64,000 nucleotides of DNA from Anthoceros angustus (Eukaryota; Streptophyta; Anthocerotopsida; Anthocerotales; Anthocerotaceae). The translations under genes were made by a program, and so were the position numbers. The notes below the pieces were generated by a model. That model saw only the letters and a program-made list of their open reading frames with translations. It was not told the origin of the DNA and searched no databases. This document shows positions 35,727 through 48,836 of the stretch, piece by piece. The stretch's first letter is position 1. Each line of letters opens with the position of its first letter. The stretch lies in the NCBI GenBank assembly GCA_010909165.1, contig MU008156.1, forward strand, positions 558,001 through 622,000, in the 5' to 3' direction.

Positions 35727-38700
35727 ATGGGCGACCAAGATTATGGTGTATTGCACGCTCCTGTTTTGGATCAAACTATGGATGAGGCCGGTGACCCAGA
35801 GCATAAAGAGGAGCTGCCAAACGAGCATCCGGGGAATGGAAATGGAACGCTCACTGAGGGCCACGAAGTTGGGGCTGACGGGCAGCAGCCGCTCGCCGAA
35901 GAACCACCCGGTACTCACCTTGCCATGCCAGAATGTAAGACGAAATTCTCCTGAGTGTGTTCCTGTTTCTCTGATTGTGCAATTGTGGTTTTGGAATTTT
36001 CAAAGAACGTAGTCCGCGTGAGGTTCTCCTCCAGCAGTATAGCAAAAGAACAGACTGTCAACTTGTTTGTGTTTTTTATGTTGGGAAGTATAGTCGCCTT
36101 TCTCTGGCTGTTGGTTGCAACTTCTCATCGGTTAGGTCGTTCTGAGTTACATGGATTGTTACCAGTTCTTACTAACCGGTCGATCTGCTGTGCAGCTCCT
36201 TCATCTGAGGAAGATCGCCTTTGGAGTGTGGTGAAGGCCAATTCGGCAGACTTCAATGCCTGGATCGCCCTGATTCAGGAAACTGAGAAGCTGGTGAGCT
36301 GTTTTACTGCCTCAAGTTGTTTGGTGTTTTTGTTCGTTGCAGCTCAGCTGTGTAATCATAGGTCCATTGCTGGGGTTTGACATTCTGCATGAAGTTGTAG
36401 GATGTTCACCCAGTACTAAGGTTGGCATTTGTTTGTACCAACTGTATTCTAGTGAGTCTGTGCCTATGGATGTAGCAGTTGCCCACGTGGTAGAAAGGAA
36501 ACCTGTAATAAGTGCAGGTCTGTGCTGTGCCTCTTAGCCCCCACTCTTTTCTGTGTTTCACTGGGATCTAATTTCCCAGACGGTTTTCTTGAGGGCTTTA
36601 CCGTTCCTTACTTCCAGACATTTTTCACCGTTGACTTTGTTCTGATGTTTTCCCTTTGTGTGCACACTATCAGGTCAATTTGGCCAAAATTCAAAAGGTG
36701 TACGATGCATTTCTGGCAGAGTTTCCCCTGTGCTACGGATACTGGAAGAAGTATGCGGACCATGAGGCCCAACTTGGAGTTCCTGAAAAGATCATAGAAG
36801 TCTATGAGAGAGCAGTCTCAGCCGTCACATATTCGGTGGACATTTGGATGCATTATTGCGTGCACGCCATGGAGAAATTTGATCCAGAAGACACGCGCAG
36901 GTATGATACGAGGTTTCTTTTAGACTGGGATGTTTTGAGTGTCGAATTCCTGGGTTTCGCAGAGTACAGCCGGAACGTGTAGTCCTCTGATCTCACGTGC
37001 CAAGCTGGAGCTTTGCTCGCTGTGTTTTCTTCTGACCATGTTTTGGCCTTGCTGCAGTTTTCATCATGAAAATAATTCTTCTCTTCCTAGAGAAGGGCAC
37101 TTGTTGGCGGAACGGTTTGATCAAAGTCTCAGTCTTAGATTAATAAAAGAACTAACCATACGAATGGTCAAGGAAGTGAATGAAGCATTTGATTTTGGTT
37201 TTCCTGGTCATTCTGTTGAGGTCTTTTTTTTGTTCAAACACGAAGGCACCCCAGTTTTTCCCTTGCCCAGTTTACCTCAATCACTCCCATGTCATAGTAT
37301 ATCATAGGCTAGGCGGTCTTGCTTGTGAGATGCCATTTGACACAATGAGGGAACAACTGAGCCTTGCATCCAAATGCTGCTGTGGAAGATCGGGTCCAAT
37401 TGAGGGCAGAGAGAGGGCCTCTTGAGCGCCGCTCCATGTCGCGGACATAGTGTGGTTTGGCGGGAAGGTAAATGCAGAGCATTTGTGCTTCTATTTGGAA
37501 GTCTGAAAAGCAAGTTCCACTGAAAGTTTTTCCTGCTCAAAGCTTTTCCTGCTCTCTAATCCGGTCCAATCTAATAGTCAAGTCCAAGTCCGCGGGGATG
37601 CTGGGGTTCATAGTAGCAGTCCTTAACCTTCCTAAGCTTTGTCTCTGGTTGCAGGCTTTTCGAAAGGGGGCTTGAGTATGTTGGGACGGATTATCTGTCG
37701 CATCTTCTCTGGGACAAGTATATTGACTTTGAGTACGCACAGGAGGAGTGGAGCCGCCTCACGCAGCTTTACACACGCATCTTGCAGATTCCTCTTCAAC
37801 AGCTTGACCGGTATTTTGCAAGGTGAGCAAGCAGGTTGGCTGGTTTTCTTAGCTGCAGTGAAGTGGTTCTTTGCTTCATGTTCTTGTTCATCAGTACACT
37901 GACACTGTCAACCTGTACCTTGTGATCAGCTTTAAACAGATTGCAATGAGTAGGCCTCTTTCGGAGCTGCGGACTGCTGAGGAAAATGCAGAGTCAGCAG
38001 CTGTGGTTGCTGCTGTTGCTGCAACCTTGGAACCAGCTTTGGTGGAGGAGAAAGTCACGGACGGTCCTCCTGGGGATGAGGAAGGCAGCAAGGCTGAAAA
38101 GGCTCCAGGAGTTGCTGAAGCCGAGGATGTGGCAAGATTTATAGCCATCCGGGAGGCACTTTACAAGAGGGCTAAAGAGAGTGATGCAAAAATTCGTGAC
38201 TATGAAACTGCTATTCGCCGCCCCTACTTCCATGTGAAGGCTCTTGATGAAATTCAGCTTGCAAACTGGCACCGGTATCTGGACTTCATCGAGAAAGAAG
38301 GAGACCTAGACAAGGTTGGTGTGGTTCTGGGTTGCTCCTAACGCTTCGATATGCATCAAAAGTCCTTCCAGTTTGGTGTTTGTCTCTTGTGCTGGAACTC
38401 AGTCCCTACATACTCAGATCTCTTCCTTGTGCTGGTCTTAACTTGAAATGACAGATAAGCTTAAACTTATGCTTGTTCGACTGTGCAGGTGGTGAAGTTG
38501 TATGAGAGGTGCCTGATTGCTTGTGCAAACTATCCAGAATACTGGATCAGATATGTTCAGCGAATGGAACTTGATGGTTACCTGGATAGAGCTGTGCATG
38601 CTCTCACAAGAGCAACTGACATATTTGTCAAGGTTTGTTTGCCTATCCAGATTTTGTTCAGTGTTGACTCTTAAGGATCTCTAGTTGACGAATAAAGCGA

Positions 38701-40383
38701 CCAAGCTAACATGGGCCCATCTGTCTGTGCCTGAGCAGCGCCGCCCTGAGATCCATTTGTTTTCAGCAAGATTTAAGGAACAGCAAGGGGATATTACTGG
38801 TGCTCGGGCAGAATTTGAGTTACTCAACACCGAGCTTTCCCCAGGACTTTTGGAGGCAATTGTTAAGTATGCAAATCTTGAGCATCGTCAGGTGTGTAAG
38901 GTTTCCTCAAGATTTCTTCTGTTGCTGTTTAAGCTGTGTCGTTTATCACCCTTCCTCACACTTTCTGTTTTGCTGGACTCCAGGGCAACCTTGAAGGTGC
39001 TTGCCTTATATATGAATCTGCTTTAGATGTCGAGAAGGCCAAGGAGGAATCCCGGTCCTTACCCCTCCTCTTTATTCAATATGCCCGGTTCCTGGATCAG
39101 GTTCGTTTGCTTTCTGTCGGAGGTAGTATCTTGGGTGTACTATCTCGTATGCTCACTGGTTTCTATACATGGTGCAGGTTGCTGGGCAAACCGACAAGGC
39201 TAGGGAAGTGCTTGCGTCCGCCTTGGAACACTCTCCTACATCTAAGGTCCTGTGGGAGGTCAGTTGCTCCCAAATCCAGTTGCCCGTGTTTGTTAGTTGC
39301 TACTATTGCCACGGTTTGGGGTAGACTTTGTTGGCTCTAATCCAAAGAGACTAGCACAAACTTGTTAATCCAGTTTTGTCATTGTCTGCTCCTTGTCAGC
39401 ACTGACAATCATTGTCTGCTATGTTTCTACTAACCCGATTTCAAACTGTCGTGTTATTATGTAGGCTGCTATTCACTTTGAGTCTTTCAGGGGTGGAGAA
39501 AAACAACTCCAGCGTGTAGATGCATTGGTGGAGAGAGCAACAGCTTCTGTTAGGCCTGACGGATCGCCGGGGCTGGCAACAATTGAAAGAGAAGAAATCT
39601 CAAGTGTATTTTTGGAGGTGAGGAGTCATAGCCCTAGCCATGATTGCTTTTACTTCTAAGGTATCGGTTAGCCTGTACTCATTTTTGCTCGATGTCGTGC
39701 AGTTTGTAGACTTGTATGGGGATACCGAGCTGATAAGGAAGGCTGAGTTGAGACATAAACAGTTGTTCCCTCCTCGGAAGTCACTGAATGAGTCAAAGAA
39801 AAGGAGCTCCCCAGACTCCGGTGTCACGGATAGGGGCAAGGTTCACAAGCCTTACTCTGGCGGTCAAACAGTGGCATCCCCAGTGCCTAGTGTGGTGCCT
39901 GCTTATGGAAATGGACAGGCCCAATGGGGATCAGCTTATGCCCCTCAGGCCTACGCCAGCCAGCCTCAAGGTTGGCAGCAACCTCCTCCGCAGCAGGCCC
40001 CCCCTCCTCAACAGTGGAACCCTGGATATGGTCAGCAGGTATGTACATGTGGAACAGGCTTTTCCTTATATTTGGCTTCACTGTTTAACATCGTCGGCTG
40101 CCGTTGTGTGGAGGTGTGGAGTCTAAATTCAACTTCTGTTTGCGCAGGGATATAACGCTTATGCTGGGTATGCGGGATATGGTCCCCCCCAGCAGCAGGC
40201 CCCCCCACAGCAGCAAGCTGCTTATGGTGGCTATGGGCAGGGTTACCCGCCTCAGGTACTTACCAACTTTGGCTTAACTGACCTGGCTTTGTGCACGCCG
40301 TGAGTTTGGTTGCACGAATTTCGTCTGAGCCGTGATGTCGGTGAATGCAGCAGGAGGTGAACGGATGGACAGGTGGCTGGTGA
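35727..40383 (+). CDS. PRP39: Pre-mRNA processing factor PRP39 (HAT-repeat protein)
   Basis: U1 snRNP-associated splicing factor built of HAT repeats. Thirteen exons close in phase to 736 residues: 35727-35934, 36196-36293, 36674-36900, 37655-37822, 37930-38314, 38489-38632, 38739-38891, 38984-39100, 39178-39258, 39465-39617, 39703-40038, 40148-40255, 40351-40383. HAT repeats are seen as [116 protein letters not shown] and [18 protein letters not shown]. The C-terminus is a Pro/Gln/Tyr/Gly-rich tail ([19 protein letters not shown]), ending at a TGA in a 33-base last exon. The third intron is the longest, at about 750 bp. Confidence 0.95.
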
Positions 40384-40865
40384 TGTGTGCTGTGTCGTAG
40401 TGGGCGGCTCATCGCATTCAAGGGTGGCTTGGTTATTTCCTTGTGTCTGAATCCGCCGATTCCGAAATGTAGTCTAGAGGCAGTGGTAGGTTGTAATTGG
40501 TGGACCTGGCTTTGTGGAAGAGCTGGTTTTCAATGCAATGATAATTTTGGACCCACAGTACTCGCAGTGTCTCTTGTCACCCAATGGTATGGACCGGTAC
40601 CCCTTTACCACGAAACGCAGCGAAACGTCTGCGTCGTTGCATGTCTTCTGCTGCAGGTGAGTTATAGCCCGAAAGCCGGGCGTACAAGGCTGGTGGGAGA
40701 TGAGCAGAGGTGCGACGCCCCGAGGCAAAAGCTAGTCACGGGCATGGAGTTGGTGCAGTACTGGTGCGTGCAGCATGATGGACGTCTCACCAGCCCTAGT
40801 GCTACGGCGATGTCGCTCAGGCGTCAGGGACACGCGGACTCATGAATGCCGCATGCTGGCGTGAC
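40384..40865. other. Intergenic between PRP39 and the lipid transfer protein gene
   Basis: PRP39 3' UTR followed by promoter DNA. Open frames here (for example 40387-40845) have no recognised content. Confidence 0.4.
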
Positions 40866-40869
40866 CTTG

Positions 40870-40878
40870 CTATATAAG
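40870..40878 (+). promoter_or_regulatory. TATA box of the lipid transfer protein gene
   Basis: CTATATAAGG at about 40870-40879 lies some 140 bases upstream of the start codon. That is a plausible distance for a TATA box with a roughly 110-base 5' UTR. Confidence 0.6.
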
Positions 40879-41016
40879 GACGCTCGCCCTGGAGCTATGG
40901 CAAACAAATCCTCAGCGCAGCGCACTGCATTGCATTCCATCGTCTCGTCTTCTTCTTAGGTCATCGGCACCAGGTCTGCAAGCGGAGGCGAGTTGGAGAC
41001 GACCGTGGCATCGATC

Positions 41017-41310
41017 ATGGCCAAGTCCAGCAGCGCGATGCTCGTGAGGTGGGCCGCGGCAGCAGTGATGCTGCTGCTGGCGATGGCGGTGGCGGTGGAG
41101 CAGGCGGAGGCGGCCTGCAGCGCCCCCGCTCTGCTGGCGAGCTGCGCCTCGGGAGCCGGCATTCCCAGCCACCCGAGGCCGGGATGCTGCAACGCGCTAC
41201 GAGCGGCGGGCGTCCCCTGCGTGTGCAGCCTGTTGAAGCAGGCCCAGGTGCCGCCGGGCACTCAGCAGAACTACATCAAGGAGTGCAAGTTCGGCCCTGT
41301 CAAATGTTAG
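41017..41310 (+). CDS. Non-specific lipid transfer protein, 8-Cys motif
   Basis: Small secreted lipid-binding protein of 97 residues, intronless. A signal peptide occupies residues 1-33 (AAAVMLLLAMAVAVEQAEA). The mature part has the full eight-cysteine pattern C-X8-C-X13-CC-X9-CXC-X19-C-X6-C, which gives four disulfides and a hydrophobic tunnel. Spacing is close to type 2 or DIR1-like lipid transfer proteins rather than type 1. The end GPVKC places the last Cys at the very C-terminus, so there is no GPI-attachment tail. I chose the start at 41017 because the signal peptide follows directly; an in-frame Met at 40993 is less likely. GC content is high. Probably apoplastic, for cuticle or defence lipids. 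Confidence 0.9.
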   Translation: MAKSSSAMLVRWAAAAVMLLLAMAVAVEQAEAACSAPALLASCASGAGIPSHPRPGCCNALRAAGVPCVCSLLKQAQVPPGTQQNYIKECKFGPVKC

Positions 41311-42593
41311 GAGGCTCAATGACATCGTCGGACGCCGGACGCAGGACGCCGGACGCCGGACGCAATAAGCGCTGCGATACTAATGTGTAGCTACCAGCTA
41401 CCTGTCTAGGAATAAGCTACAATCATGGAGACTACTTCTAGTACTAGTGCGAGCACGGGGCGATGGCTGCACCATGCTAGGCTAGCATTTTGCACTGCTT
41501 GCAATTGCTGCCGACGCCCGGGGCCCATACACTACCTTGCCTACATAGATATCATCTCCTGTAGAACGGTCGTTTTGTATTGCCAAGTGCCCCTGGCCAG
41601 AGTGGATCCATAGCCCGCGCGCTCGAGCGGAAACTTTGGGTCAGTTGCACATTTCGTGCAATTTGTGCACGGGGGATTGACTGTGTCCCGTCCTGACGAT
41701 GTACCTCAACCCGGCTTATAAATACATATATATGTTCACCACCTTGCCGAGCACGAAAGACAGCAGCAAGGAAGCATGGTCGTGTGCAGACAGAAAGCGA
41801 AATGCGAAAGTGTATCAGTGGTCATTAATGCTGGTGCAGTCGTCCACCATGGACTGCGCATCTTAGGAAGACAGGAAGACGACCATGGACTGCGCATCTT
41901 AGAAAGGAAACAAGACAGCAAGCAATGATCTATCACTATGGAATTTTGTTCCAATGGACAGCAAGCAATGATGTATCACTGTAAGTTTCTGTTCCAATGC
42001 TATGCGATTCTGTTCCACAGGAACATCTTCGAGGAGGAAACGAAGAAGCAGGCAATGTAAAAAAGCATCTTCCAATGGCCATGCTACGGGATTCTGTTCC
42101 GTGGAAACATCTTTGAGGAGGAGACGAAGAAGCAGGCACTCTGAAAAATTATCCTCCAGTGGTGGGGATGAGAGTTCGACTTGCCGGATCCGAACCAGTG
42201 ACCAGCGACTTAAGTCCCATGTTGATTTGGTAGTATAACGTTATTCAATTACGCTAAAAATCTACCGGTTTCACACTGAAAACGCACTGAAACTTCTGAA
42301 CAGCCAACGGTGGAGACTTCCAACGCTTCACCGGTTTTCAGTGACGTAGGTATTTTATGCGTATTTTTCTTTCCGACTGTGCTAAGTTCGAAATGGGAAG
42401 GAAGCGCCAGTAATAAAGGTGGCAGCTCTGCTTCGGTCGAATTCTTGCACAATCAGGATGAGCGTCAAAAAAGCACGAGGCGACGTGTATCCGGAGATAA
42501 CACATACCTAGTGGCAGCTTATTCCTAATTATCACGTGGTAGCGGAAACTCAAATATGTAAATTTCGGAAAAAACATTGCCAAAGGTATCATG
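41311..42593. other. Gene-free region with short duplicated phrases
   Basis: About 1.3 kb. GACCATGGACTGCGCATCTT occurs at about 41848 and 41881. A phrase of about 50 bases (CTACGGGATTCTGTTCC...GGAGGAGACGAAGAAGCAGGCA) occurs at 42002-42057 and 42082-42139. A tRNA-Tyr-like piece follows at 42178. No gene recognised. Confidence 0.5.
42178..42211 (-). pseudogene. tRNA-Tyr 3'-half relic
   Basis: The sequence CGACTTGCCGGATCCGAACC plus AGTGACC matches, on the minus strand, the T arm and 3' acceptor of the intact tRNA-Tyr at 27759-27842 with about two changes. The D arm, anticodon and 5' acceptor are absent. Confidence 0.6.
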
Positions 42594-44444
42594 TCATTGG
42601 CACAAGCTTTCCACCGCAGTCACAATCTGATGTGGCTGAACGACAGTCAGCTCTTCCAACGGCCCGGAGTAAGGTGTGGGCACATCCTGCGACGATAAAC
42701 AACCTATAGGTCCATCCAGATAGTCGAAGAAGTTTTCCATGATGGCAGCCCGGAGACTCGCACCGATGCCACCGGTTCTCATGCACTCCTCCACTATCAG
42801 GACTTTGTGTGTCTTCTTCACTGAGTTACCGATGGTGTACAGATCAAAGGGCTTCAGCGACCGGATATCTATGATCTCCGGATCGTAGCCCTTGTTCACC
42901 AGAGTCTTGGCTGCCTGTAATACATGGTGCCGCATCCGAGAGTAGGTCAGAATGGTGATATCCTCACCAGGACGCACCAGCTCTGCTTCCTCCAGGCAGC
43001 AAATGTATTCCTCGTCAGGGATCCTCTCCTTCAGGTTGTACAGCAGCACATGCTCGAAGAGAATAACCGGATTCTCACTGCGGATGGCAGCCTTCATGAG
43101 GCCCTTGGCATTGTAGGGCGTGGAGCAGGCCACCATCTGTAGTCCAGGAACCGATTGAAAGTAGGACTCCAGCCGCTGTGAGTGCTCTGCTCCAAGCTGC
43201 CTGCCCACACCCCCGGGGCCCCTTATAACCACAGGGATTCTGAATTGTCCTCCCGATGTGTAGTGCAGCATACCACAGTTGTTGGCTATTTGGTTGTAAG
43301 CCAGCAGCAAAAAGCCCATGTTCATGCCCTCGATAACCGGCCGCAACCCGGTCATTGCAGCCCCGATAGCCATGCCGGTGAAGGAGTTTTCAGCAATGGG
43401 AGTGTCCAATACACGCCAGTCTCCAAACTTTTCAGCAAATCCCTTTGTCACCTTGTACGAGCCTCCGTAGTGACCGACATCCTCTCCCATGACGCATACG
43501 GTAGGATCCCTCTCCATCTCCTCCTCCAGACCCTCGCGCAGAGCTTCAAACATAAGTAGTTCATGACTGTTCGGACCATGCACCCATTTCAGTGAACAGC
43601 CCTGTTCTCTACAGGCCACAATTCTCCAAAGCGAGCGGCCACACTAGCAAAAAGGTCACCCGAAATTTCTTTCTTGGAACAAAACCTACCCTGCCTTTGC
43701 CGGTGCAGAACTGGCAGCTTCACCTTTCACCTGAAATCAGTACAGGAAATAGAGGACACTCGCCCCTCAGACACGCCTCTCAGCTTCAACTCGTGCGCTA
43801 AACAAGCAAACGCTTACAGCAACTGCTCTACGGACGAAACTTGATTCTGCTGCATCAGATTTGAGGCCGAGTCCAAAAGGAGCTCCAGTTTCCGCAGTAA
43901 CCACCAAGCGCCGCGCCCTTGCTTCTATAAAACCACACACCGTCCGTCAGCTCGTTTCTGAGACAAGGAAACGAAAAGGCAACAGTGCGTTGCCACAAAC
44001 GATGCCGCTCATCTTGCTGAGCATTTACAAGCAGCGGACTCAGTACGCATGCAGGATGCATGCACGCCTACAGAGTAAGGCACTGTTATCACAACCACGA
44101 CCGAAGACAACAAAATGAAATTTCTGTCTGTCACCTCGGCCAACCACTCCCTTTCAGCTAGACAACAAACATTTCCAACGCTGCATTCACAGAATTCCCC
44201 TCACCTCCTTCACACTCAGGGTTAGCAGCCAGAAGGTGAAACACGACACGAAAAGTCGTCAAACTGCGACACACAGGCAGCACAACACCAGAGACTGTTT
44301 GAAGGCGTCCATGGGACAAGCAAGACTCTGCTTACCGCGAAAAGGAGACAACGAGGAACCGAAGCTGACGCTCGCCCGGTGGGAGGAGCACGACGCAGCC
44401 AGGCTCCCTGCAGCCGCAGCATGCATCAGCGCCTGGGACGCCAT
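42594..44444 (-). CDS. PDHB-plastid: Pyruvate dehydrogenase E1 component subunit beta, plastidial
   Basis: Beta subunit of the E1 thiamine-diphosphate enzyme that turns pyruvate into acetyl-CoA for plastid fatty-acid synthesis. Four exons, 44336-44444, 43818-43924, 43690-43730 and 42594-43566, close in phase to 409 residues. Exons 1-3 encode a transit peptide ([20 protein letters not shown], then [20 protein letters not shown]). The enzyme core starts at [19 protein letters not shown]. Core blocks are [80 protein letters not shown] and [13 protein letters not shown]. These are nearly identical to seed-plant plastid E1-beta and quite unlike the mitochondrial form. The large last exon carries the whole catalytic part. 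Divergent from CAP-G. Confidence 0.97.
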
Positions 44445-44790
44445 GGCAGCAACTCCAACCCGGGCGAATGCAACCTCTCAGACTTGGCCGCGCATAAATC
44501 GGACCCGGCGGGCGGAGAGATGAGCGCAAGTCCTGACAAGCTTGACGGGGACGCTGATGAGGCTCGCCAATCACGAATCACGATCCAGACGGAATGAAGG
44601 ATCCCCAGGCCCCTTCACACCGCTGGTTACTGGGATTCCATTTCGACCCCTGGGTCGTGTGAACGCGGATATTTGAAACACGATCCGAATTGCTTCTTGT
44701 CATTCAATTTCGATTTGGCGCGATGCTGCGAGCGCGAACGCGCGAGCAGCCTCAGCAGCAACAGCAGCAGCAGCAGCAGCAGGAGCAGCG
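44445..44790. promoter_or_regulatory. Divergent promoter region of PDHB and CAP-G
   Basis: 346 bp separate the two opposite start codons. It must carry both 5' UTRs and promoters. A CAG-type triplet run lies at 44752-44785, just before the CAP-G start. No TATA box is evident. Confidence 0.45.
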
Positions 44791-47700
44791 ATGATGGGCG
44801 GGGAGGATGCTGGCGACGCCATCGCCATCGCTAGGGTTCTGGGCGAGGCTCAGATTTCGTCGGTGTCGCAGCACACTAGGCTGGTGAAGGAGCTGGTGCA
44901 GTGCAGGAGGCAGAATGGCGGGTTTCTGGAGGACTGGGCCCGGTGTCTGCAGCCGCTCTTTCTGGTGGCGGCGAGGAAGCCTGCGGCGGAGCAGGCAGTG
45001 CGCTTCTGCGCGCATTTCGCGGCGTACCGGGATGCGGACGCGGCGGAATGCGATGCGTTTGCGGAGGATTTTCTAGGCTTGCTGCTGGAGTGGGCCGAGG
45101 CGGTGGACAAGACTGTCCGCTTCAGGGCGTGTCAGATGGTGCATGAGGTGCGGTGGCGGGAGGTTTGGGTGTTCTGATTGCCTGATTTGATTTGGAGTTT
45201 TGAGCCGGGGAAATGTGGTGGCAGATAATGCAGAGGATACAGGACGATGCGATGCTCAGCGACGATACCTTGGACGGGGTGGTGGCGGGTATGCTCCGCC
45301 GTATGCAAGACAGGGTGGCGGCTGTGCGGGCTTTTGCAGCTCGATCGCTGGCGAGGCTTGCTGTGGCCACGGATTTGGAGATGGTGGAGAATTGGGGGAT
45401 TTTGGAGCAGTATAGGCGGACTCTGGATTTGGACGAGAATGTGGTTAGTGGTGTGGACCATGTCATGGCTCTTATCTGGTGGTTTGTGGAAAGGTGGTAT
45501 GAGGCTGCTGGGCTGATGCACGATTTCGGTTTTCACCAGGACGTGAGAAGATGGGTTGTCTTGTCCATTCCGCCAATTAGCTGTACCATTCCCCAAGTTG
45601 TTGAGAGGACGGCTGATGTCCATGATTCTGTCAGGAAAGCTGCCTTCTTCAAGCTTGGGCAGGATTTCCCGATCAACAGCCTCAGGTTGGTCTACCGTTG
45701 GAAGTTGGACAGGTTCTTTCCTGGGAACACGAGAGTGAGGGCATAACCACTTGCATGCTGTGACTGCAGCATTTCACAGAGGGCCCTGGTTCTTGAAAGA
45801 GGCCTTGCGGATAGAGTGCCTGCTGTGAAAGCTGAGTCCCTGAAAATGCTCAAGACCTGGCTGCGGAGGGACTGCCAGGGAGATGTGTTAAGCTTGTTGA
45901 AGCTCATGGACGTGGAGACTCATGCTAGAGTCGGAGAGACCATCATGGCAGAGCTTCTTCAAGCTGAGGTCATCCAGCTAGGATCCCATGGAGGCCCTAT
46001 GAACGTGTTCGCACCAGGTGATACTTGCTTTCTCATTCTATATAACCTTTCTTTCTATTGAAGGATAGCTGCACGGGGAAATTCTGATGGGTTTGTCGGT
46101 GTAACATGCGCGCCTGGCAGATGAGAAAGACGGTGACCAAGCCCATCTTCTGGAAGCAGAAGAAGCCCTGTACTGGAGGATGTGGTGTTTTTTTGTCCAT
46201 GATGCAGAACAGGTACTTCGTGAAGTGTTGTTTTGTGGACTGCATAGCCACCTCATCCCACATGGCTTATGATCCATGTCCCTGCAGACTAGAAGCTCTG
46301 AGGCAGCAACTTCAGGAGGTGGAAAGGCTGTCGTAGATGCTGAGAATGCTGCTCTCAAGCAAGAGGCTCTTGAGAAAATTTTACCGCCAACCGTAGCTGA
46401 CTATGTGTCGGTGGTCGAGAGACATATACTTGCCGGTACCTGTGGAAAGGACTTCGAGGATGTTCACCATTGTGTAACAAGCTTGCTCTTCCATGAGTGC
46501 GGCTCTTGGGCTGACTATTTACATCTTGCCAACTGGTCCATGTCGATGATGCAGGGCAGCAATATCGCTTCGCCTCTCAACAGCTCTTGAAGATTGGGAA
46601 GCTGCTCGATTTTACAGATGCTGTAAGCCGTCAGGTTGCAGCTTTGTTTCTACGGAATCTGCTTGAGAAACCCGAGAGTCATGACGTTGTGGATATCTTG
46701 GGGGATGGTTTGAGTATTGGAGGAGATAAGGAATGGCAGGATGCAATTGCCGGATTTGGCAGAAGTGTTCATGCATCTCCTGGAGAGTGGGTTAAGGTGC
46801 TTATTGAGGCTGTGGCAGATCAGGGAAGGCCATGTCGTGAAGGTGATGCAAATGCCATGCAATGGCTTCATTGTCTGGCATTAACTGGCCTCCTTCTTAC
46901 GAGTATCACGTCGACAAAACAACTCATTGGATCGGCAATTGAGCCTTCAGAGCTCTCGGATGCTCTGCTTAGTTCCGCTGTGAGATCGACAAAACATCTT
47001 TGCGTCTCTTCTCTAGCATCATTTCTACTGCTACATCTCCGGATTCACTGCGGTCTCCAATGCAGGTGAAGCACATCCACCCTGAGGTGCAACGGGCCGG
47101 CCTTAGGTGTTTGGGACTGTTCTGTCCACTGGAAGTGGTGCCCAGCTTGAAGCTTGTTCAGGCATTGCGGTCAGCTCTTCACAGTGCACATCAACCAGTC
47201 TGCAACATGGCGATAAAGGCAGCATTCGATCTTATCATCTGCCATGGTCCGAAATGCATGGAAGGGGTTGAGATTCAGGCATCGGAAGCGGAGGGAAGTG
47301 GCCAAGATGTCGGCAAGCCTGTGATGCATATACTGGCGTCTTGGCTGGATGGAGATGCACACTTTGAGGATCTCGCCGAAGACAGACTATCTCCTGTTGC
47401 CGATGCCGAGAGCCCAAGAGGACTAGTAGCTGAAGGATTCGCCAAGCTTCTAATCAGAAGCAAGACAGTCGGCGACAGCCTGGTTGATGAGCCTGCCATC
47501 CTCAGAAAGCTGTTGCTTATTTACTTCAACAACGAGACACGCAGGTTTGCTCATGTACCTGGTCCATTCTCGTCCTCTCTTTAGCTGATTTCCTTTGATT
47601 AAATGACATGAAGGTGATTTGCAGGTTGAATCAGTGTCTTTCTGTGTTCTTCCAGAATTATACAGCTCTTTCTGCTGATCATAAGGTGAGTCTCTCATGA

Positions 47701-48836
47701 ACCTACTCCACAGCGGTTGATTCTCCACATTCCCGTACCAACTGACGCAATTTCTGTTTTACAGCTTTGTGTGGCAAGAGCCTTCATCCCGGTTGTTCGT
47801 TGTATGTGGGTGGGAGGTCACTCCCTTCTCTCGAGACAGCGAGCGACGACTGTCTCACGCTTCATGCTGCAGATGATGCTTCAAGAAATTAAGAAGCCAG
47901 CTGAGAAACCTACAGATGACTTCACAGAGCACAGTGGTGACGTTGACAATGGTCCACCCGACGAAGGCCATGAGGATCTGGCTTTGCGAATAGCCAATGA
48001 GGTTTGTGGGGTGGGCGTCTCTTATGTTGCCTGTTCCGTTTCTAGCTGGCTGAACTCTTTGTTACCAACTAAGTCATAATCTTTGCCCCTGCGGTTGTCC
48101 AGGTGAAAGTCGTTCTGCAACAGCCAAAATTCCCTTCCGTCAGGCTCTATGTGGCCTTGCTGTATCGAGTGTCGTTTGACCTTCAATTTCGGCCAACCCA
48201 GCAGAAGCTTATCAAGCTCATGCACTCGCTGGTGCAGAGGTCCTTCTCTCTCTGAAGTCTGCCTGAAACTGACCATACAGCAGCACTTCATGCTGACAAG
48301 ACTCGGTGTGCAGCGCGATTGAGAGTTTATCGGACGACAAGCTTGTGACCAAGACTTTGCTTCGCGAGCTGCAGGCCTATGCAGCTCGCCTCAAAGCGTT
48401 AGACACGACTCCTGACAGTGGCCTCACTGACGAGGAGCTTGGGATCTTGTTAGGTGCCACCTCGGTCACAACCCCTACTCAAATTTTGTCCTTTACCAGA
48501 GGGGCGGTCTGATTTCGCATCGATACTGTTTGTGCAGGAAACTTACAGCTAACTGTCGAGCGAAACGGAGGTGAAGAGGCGTCTGCAGCAACTGTATCTA
48601 CACCCGCAACCAAGAGGAAAACTGTAAAAAGTGGGTTCTCCTTTGCTGTTTCTGCTTGGAGTATTTGATTGCTTTTGCAAATCGGATTGCTAAAGCACTT
48701 ACACTCTCGTGCAGGAAGGAAGAAACGAGCTGTTTCACCTGTGGATAGTGAGACCTCTTCTCCAGAAGTTTATACTCCTGCCCCACGAGACAGAAGGCGA
48801 ACAACAAGGGGACGAGACCTCGTGTTTTCCTCTTGA
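44791..48836 (+). CDS. CAPG: Condensin complex subunit 3 (CAP-G)
   Basis: HEAT-repeat subunit of condensin I, needed for mitotic chromosome compaction. Thirteen exons close in phase to about 995 residues, the usual family length: 44791-45147, 45225-45685, 45782-46017, 46121-46212, 46288-46435, 46555-46979, 47066-47544, 47625-47685, 47765-48001, 48103-48239, 48314-48453, 48538-48630, 48715-48836. Diagnostic blocks are DKTVRFRACQMVHEIMQRIQ, AVRAFAARSLARLA, EEALYWRMW, YRFASQQLLKIGKLLDFTD, VKHIHPEVQRAGLRCLGLFC and RALHSAHQPV-type helices. The C-terminal tail is basic and Ser/Pro-rich (RRKKRAVSPVDSE...TTRGRDLVFSS), with SP sites fitting CDK phosphorylation. Two adjacent Met codons occur at 44791 and 44794. 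An upstream ATG at 44723 is in another context and not favoured. Confidence 0.93.

Noticed and set aside
36901-37654. Extra exon or gene inside the long third intron of PRP39
   Set aside because: Exons 3 and 4 join in phase and give the continuous conserved block [19 protein letters not shown], so nothing is missing.
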